64,000 nucleotides of DNA from Toxoplasma gondii ME49 (lineage: Eukaryota > Apicomplexa > Conoidasida > Eucoccidiorida > Sarcocystidae): assembly GCF_000006565.2 (NCBI RefSeq), contig NC_031478.1, forward strand, positions 975,874-1,039,873. The letters are read 5' to 3'. Of this stretch, positions 61,401 through 64,000 are shown piece by piece. The notes beneath the pieces are model-generated. The model ran no database searches. It was not told where the DNA came from and saw nothing but the letters and a program-made list of their open reading frames with translations. The first letter of the stretch is position 1; each line of letters opens with the position of its first letter. The position numbers and the translations under genes were made by a program.

Positions 61401-64000
61401 CTGCTCTGGCCGAGCAGCAGAGCCTGGCGCGCCTGTTGCTTCAAATCCACGAGCGGAAACGTGTACCTCGAACTCCCGCTCGCGTCCCTTTTTCAGGTGG
61501 CGCATGCACCCCCAGTTCTTCTCTTGCAACTTCGGCGGCTCTGCAGCCGCTTCCTTTCTCCGCAACGTACCTGGGCATGGTCGCTAACGCTCTCACCTTC
61601 TGCCCCTTCTCTCCCTGTCTCCCTTCACCCTCGCATCCATCTGTTACTTCTTTCTCTGCTTCCGCTTCGTCCTCTTCTTCCGACTTGTCTTTCCATTCTC
61701 TGCCTTCTGAAGCCTCTTTTTCTGCCTCTTCTGTCTCTTGTTCTCCGCATCCTTCATCTGCGTTTACCGCTTCTTCGACCTCTTCTGCTCCCCATAGTTT
61801 CTCTTCTGCTCGCGATCTCGTGTCTGTTTCTTCTTCGTCGGAGCTGCTTGGGCTCGTCTGGCGCGAGTTGCTGAGCCCTGCAGTGTTGCGCGTGGCGTCC
61901 CAGGAGATTCTTTTGCGGTCGCTGGCGTTGATGGCTGCGGCGGCGGCGCGTTGCAGGGCCTTGCGTGAGAGCGAGAGGACGCGGGTGTTCGAGGAACTTC
62001 TGGACCCTGCGTTGCGGTGTCTGGACCGCGAAGCGAACGAGGAAAGAAGGCGACAGATACACGCTGAGAAAAAGAGAAAAAACACAAAGAACGCGACGGC
62101 TGCGGGACTCCCAGAAAAGCTCCTAGCGGATGCGTTCGCCGCGGTGTTTGCAAGCTCCCCTTCTTCGTCCTCTTTCTTTTTAACCAATGCGGGGCTTCCC
62201 CACCTCTTCTACCTCCTCTGCGCGCGAGTCGACAACTCTCTCGAGGTGGTCCCCTTGGACATTCTCGTCTACATTCTTCGTGCCTTCTCCAATGTGTATG
62301 TGACCCTCGGCTCTCCCCAGCTCTGTTCTTCGCCTGTGTCTCCTTCTCTCTCTCCTTCTTCGCTGTCTCCTGCTTCTTCCGTCTCGTCCTGTTTCCCTGC
62401 GTCTTCCCGCCTGTCTCCGTCTGAGACTGGGGTGAGTTCGGCGCATCTGCCTGGGCTTCAGGCCGCCCTCTTGGGGCTTTTTCAGCGTGCATGCAACACG
62501 CGCCTCAGGGCGGCCTTCCTGTCTGTGGACGCGACCGTTTCTCTGCGGACTTCGTCTCTGAGAGGTTCTTCTCTTCAGCCGGCTGCTCGCGAGGCTTCGC
62601 TGGCCTCCGCTTCTGGCCTCTCACCTGACTGTTTGCATGCGCTTTTAGCTGCATGCACGCGTTTCGGGAAAGTGCCTGTCGAGCTCGTTTGCGCGATAAA
62701 CAGAGAACTCACGGGCTTCGCGGCGCCTGTGCCGCGGCCGCCCGCCGCCGGACGCCCCCAGGGGCTGCGTTTTGTTCGGACCCAAGGCGATTCGGTGCAG
62801 CATGTCGCCGCTGCTCGCCGTGCGATCGTCCGCTCCCTCGCCCCCCCGACAGTTCCTCTCAGTCATGTGTTAACGGCGCTTTCTGCGCTCTCTCGTCTTC
62901 CGTTCAGACGACGATTCTCTCCCCAGTGGGAGGCTCTTGAACAGGCTCTCATCTTCCACCTTGAACAGTCGTCGCCGTCGTGTGTTCATTCTTCTCCTTT
63001 TCCTTCTTGTCCTCCTTCTCCTCTCTCTTCTTCTCCTGCGCTTGCTACTGCTGCTTCCGCCGACCTCGCAGTTTCTGCTGCCTCAGGCGGGCCTTCACTT
63101 CTTTCGCTCGGCGACTTGACACGCGCTGTGCAGACGTTCGCCTTCGCCCTCAGAGAGCCGCCTGTCGCGCTCTTGGCCGCGGTGCCGCCCGTCCTGGGCC
63201 CGCAAGTGGCACAGGTTTTCGCGAAACCAGCGGCAGAGAATCTAGAAGAGACACGAGAAGGGACAATCGGGGCGAGGACGGAAGAGGAGAGAGAAGGCGG
63301 GTTGTCGGGCAACGTAAGCGACGCGCAAAGCAGCCAATCCCCAATGAGGGAGAAGGACGGCTACTCGACGACTCAAGCGGGCAACGCAGACGCACCGATC
63401 AAAGAAGAAGAAGAGGCAAGAGGAGACACAGAGGGAAAGCAGGGGAAGCGGTCGAGAGCCGGTGGAGAGCAAGGCCGGGCAGAAGGATGCGACTCTCTAG
63501 GAGAGTCGAGGGGAGGCGCCAACGACGAAACACGCATGTTGGAGTCTTTGGGGGACGCGGGTGCAGAGGCTGCGGAGACGTCGCTCGAAATGGTGTGCAT
63601 GAACACCCGAAAGACCCTCGAGAGTCTCGTCCGACTGGACTCGCAGACGCGCGGAGTGCCGCGGAAGCTGTCTGTGGAGTTCGAGGGCGACAGTGGAGAG
63701 AAATGTTTAGCCGACCAAGGGCGTCCCAACCTCACGTACTCTTTGGAGGAAGATCCATTCTGGAAGCTGACGGAACACACGCTGACTGCGTTCATGAAGC
63801 TCCTGTCGCTTCCCTTCATCAGCCCCCCACGACCTTCAGTTGTACGTACACCCGATGTGCAGAGAAGCGAAACACTTCCAGGCTCCACGTCCACTGCGGG
63901 TGGCGACGCGGCGACTGCAGCCGCCCCGGGTTCTGCGACTTTCGGTACTCTCTCTCTCTCTTCTTCGCGCGATCTTCCTTTCTCTCCTTCGTCATCGGCT
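58445..64000 (+). CDS. Long helical-repeat protein, probable organellar RNA-binding type; 3' end outside window
   Basis: One frame stays open from the ATG at 58445 (context TAAAATGGA, strong for coccidia) to the end of the window: about 1850 codons without a stop or an evident intron. The N-terminus is basic and Ser/Arg-rich (MDESSRSSRSSLLRSRTAAP), which could include an organelle-targeting segment. Helical blocks such as LSLLLSWCARGGFFSLPLFL, AGRLLFTAGFQHLLAHLPAY, LGLVWRELLSPAVLRVASQE, LDILVYILRAFSNVYVTLG and LAACTRFGKVPVELVCAI are separated by long Ser/Pro/Glu low-complexity linkers. The pattern resembles the degenerate helical repeats of apicomplexan RAP/heptatricopeptide-repeat organellar RNA-binding proteins, but the RAP domain that would prove this should lie beyond 64000. 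Coding status is fairly sure; the family is a guess. Confidence 0.72.
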   Translation, partial: MDESSRSSRSSLLRSRTAAPPADALTPPANCPATLRFPDVPQTASRSRGFVRRDESVFPAFCHIHILYRTSLEFCRGASASSAGFADFVFPCTPLPRHRLTACRGCRSLSSSSHAEFRQIRRRELRSSSPILPGGPAGRRARDSFAPAKPPPASCFEEIAADDNAGRRSSPADRANHRDSSENQREGRGRLPVSPETARGNREASRCWERGTFAARHPAVTSQPHEDLHGSPYPQAPLEDASGRSSAADGSASTFRPPRGSYSASSTSVHTSSSSPSSPSSSPPVSSPASASASPSCVASPSSPSPGFPSLSSSIAESTSRRVSSCFAQPQEFCGVVKLARKAATEAASVGRLSGAARQQRELEVSLLWRQLEQQVLGEGLLPLQFLAPSELSLLLSWCARGGFFSLPLFLKVAEIAAPQLPLWPARDVQTLLLAVDRFVAAHGLQEGDKRLHGGGAAGPEEEGQGGEGGERGEEGGWEKRRRRQTLQTNANRSRDEEAVAASTVEAGVSAELPQSSPHVVSAPASRPSASVSHASYSIASSPCSSASPLCSSSLCGEEGEAPAAVRAGRLLFTAGFQHLLAHLPAYRPRHLRNLFDVFIAHEALLAPEALDADREASGVPASDGRTRRLASPPGERGRQEMETLEQSEADEKGRMNSRTLIRLARAASTSVDPNQRREKPPGSCSFTAGVSDQTPCSSSSPGVSLPFQLAREVAARAHLLSPAALCETAFFFFTLSSRGKTYSMSLPAAATFPTRFPPLSPSLSSVLSEDLSHSSPCPDPSSSWSSASSVAASFASLSSSSSLAELAMAVGTLVARRLLEASAAQPPRGEDGKEQKTGEMSVGLGAATISPLPPSSLLRVPTEDASQPRRKGRSDPEAFAFNAPPKVHSSSEGAWETGGRGRSRPSGDGEANATPDASALRPVDGETYAKAAHVFCRLAYAAEKRASEAETRARRQGREDGETVEATRRFWRHFLHIWLLPHLRAALAEQQSLARLLLQIHERKRVPRTPARVPFSGGACTPSSSLATSAALQPLPFSATYLGMVANALTFCPFSPCLPSPSHPSVTSFSASASSSSSDLSFHSLPSEASFSASSVSCSPHPSSAFTASSTSSAPHSFSSARDLVSVSSSSELLGLVWRELLSPAVLRVASQEILLRSLALMAAAAARCRALRESERTRVFEELLDPALRCLDREANEERRRQIHAEKKRKNTKNATAAGLPEKLLADAFAAVFASSPSSSSFFLTNAGLPHLFYLLCARVDNSLEVVPLDILVYILRAFSNVYVTLGSPQLCSSPVSPSLSPSSLSPASSVSSCFPASSRLSPSETGVSSAHLPGLQAALLGLFQRACNTRLRAAFLSVDATVSLRTSSLRGSSLQPAAREASLASASGLSPDCLHALLAACTRFGKVPVELVCAINRELTGFAAPVPRPPAAGRPQGLRFVRTQGDSVQHVAAARRAIVRSLAPPTVPLSHVLTALSALSRLPFRRRFSPQWEALEQALIFHLEQSSPSCVHSSPFPSCPPSPLSSSPALATAASADLAVSAASGGPSLLSLGDLTRAVQTFAFALREPPVALLAAVPPVLGPQVAQVFAKPAAENLEETREGTIGARTEEEREGGLSGNVSDAQSSQSPMREKDGYSTTQAGNADAPIKEEEEARGDTEGKQGKRSRAGGEQGRAEGCDSLGESRGGANDETRMLESLGDAGAEAAETSLEMVCMNTRKTLESLVRLDSQTRGVPRKLSVEFEGDSGEKCLADQGRPNLTYSLEEDPFWKLTEHTLTAFMKLLSLPFISPPRPSVVRTPDVQRSETLPGSTSTAGGDAATAAAPGSATFGTLSLSSSRDLPFSPSSSA
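60293..60312 (+). repeat. GTGTACATACAC-type dispersed element
   Basis: Diverged copy CCTCAGGTGTACCTGCATC inside the long plus-strand frame, read as ASGVPASDG. Confidence 0.5.
63835..63853 (-). repeat. GTGTACATACAC-type dispersed element
   Basis: Copy CAGTTGTACGTACACCCG inside the long plus-strand frame, read as SVVRTPDVQ. Confidence 0.55.

Overview
The window looks like nuclear DNA of a tissue-cyst coccidian close to Toxoplasma gondii (Toxoplasma, Hammondia or Neospora). The reasons are large intron-rich genes with GT-AG introns, pyrimidine-rich introns full of (TA)n microsatellites, long low-complexity Ser/Pro/Arg/Glu insertions in proteins, start contexts of the AAAATGG type, a ribosomal-protein promoter with the two elements described for Toxoplasma ribosomal-protein genes, and a complex 498-bp satellite. 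One 20-N assembly gap is present. No bacterial, plasmid or viral feature is visible.

Layout. 1-1.9 kb: no supported gene. 1.9-10.9 kb (minus): a CocE/NonD-type (peptidase S15-like) hydrolase with a Ser-Asp-His triad, fused behind a multipass membrane N-terminus. 10.9-13.0 kb: no supported gene. 13.0-17.2 kb: a tandem array of a 498-bp unit with an alternating two-unit (996-bp) pattern and a repeated array edge next to the assembly gap. 18.4-21.1 kb (minus): ribosomal protein L3 in five exons, with TRP-1-like and TRP-2-like promoter elements upstream. 21.3-24.3 kb: intergenic region shared by the divergent RPL3 and Patched genes. 24.3-36.4 kb (plus): a ten-exon Patched-family (RND-type) membrane protein of 2489 residues, reconstructed with every intron phase matching. 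36.4-44.0 kb: poorly resolved, with two candidate small membrane-protein genes. 44.0-51.9 kb (minus): a CCDC61/VFL3 centriole/basal-body protein, its eight exons joined in phase. 52-58.4 kb: purine/pyrimidine-skewed DNA and an unidentified minus-strand multi-exon gene. 58.4-64.0 kb (plus): a very long open frame running off the window, probably an alpha-helical organellar RNA-binding protein.

The genes do not form an operon or pathway; this is eukaryotic DNA with individually transcribed genes. The themes are housekeeping translation (RPL3), membrane lipid transport (Patched), a membrane-tethered hydrolase, and centriole/flagellum assembly (VFL3).

The most unusual signals are: the 498-bp satellite with its dimeric structure; a short dispersed near-palindromic element (core GTGTACATACAC) that recurs inside exons and introns on both strands and imprints Ser-Gly-Val-His-Thr-type peptides on unrelated proteins; the membrane-hydrolase fusion; and a Patched protein that keeps the acidic residue of the second transmembrane half but lacks the acidic pair of the first half.
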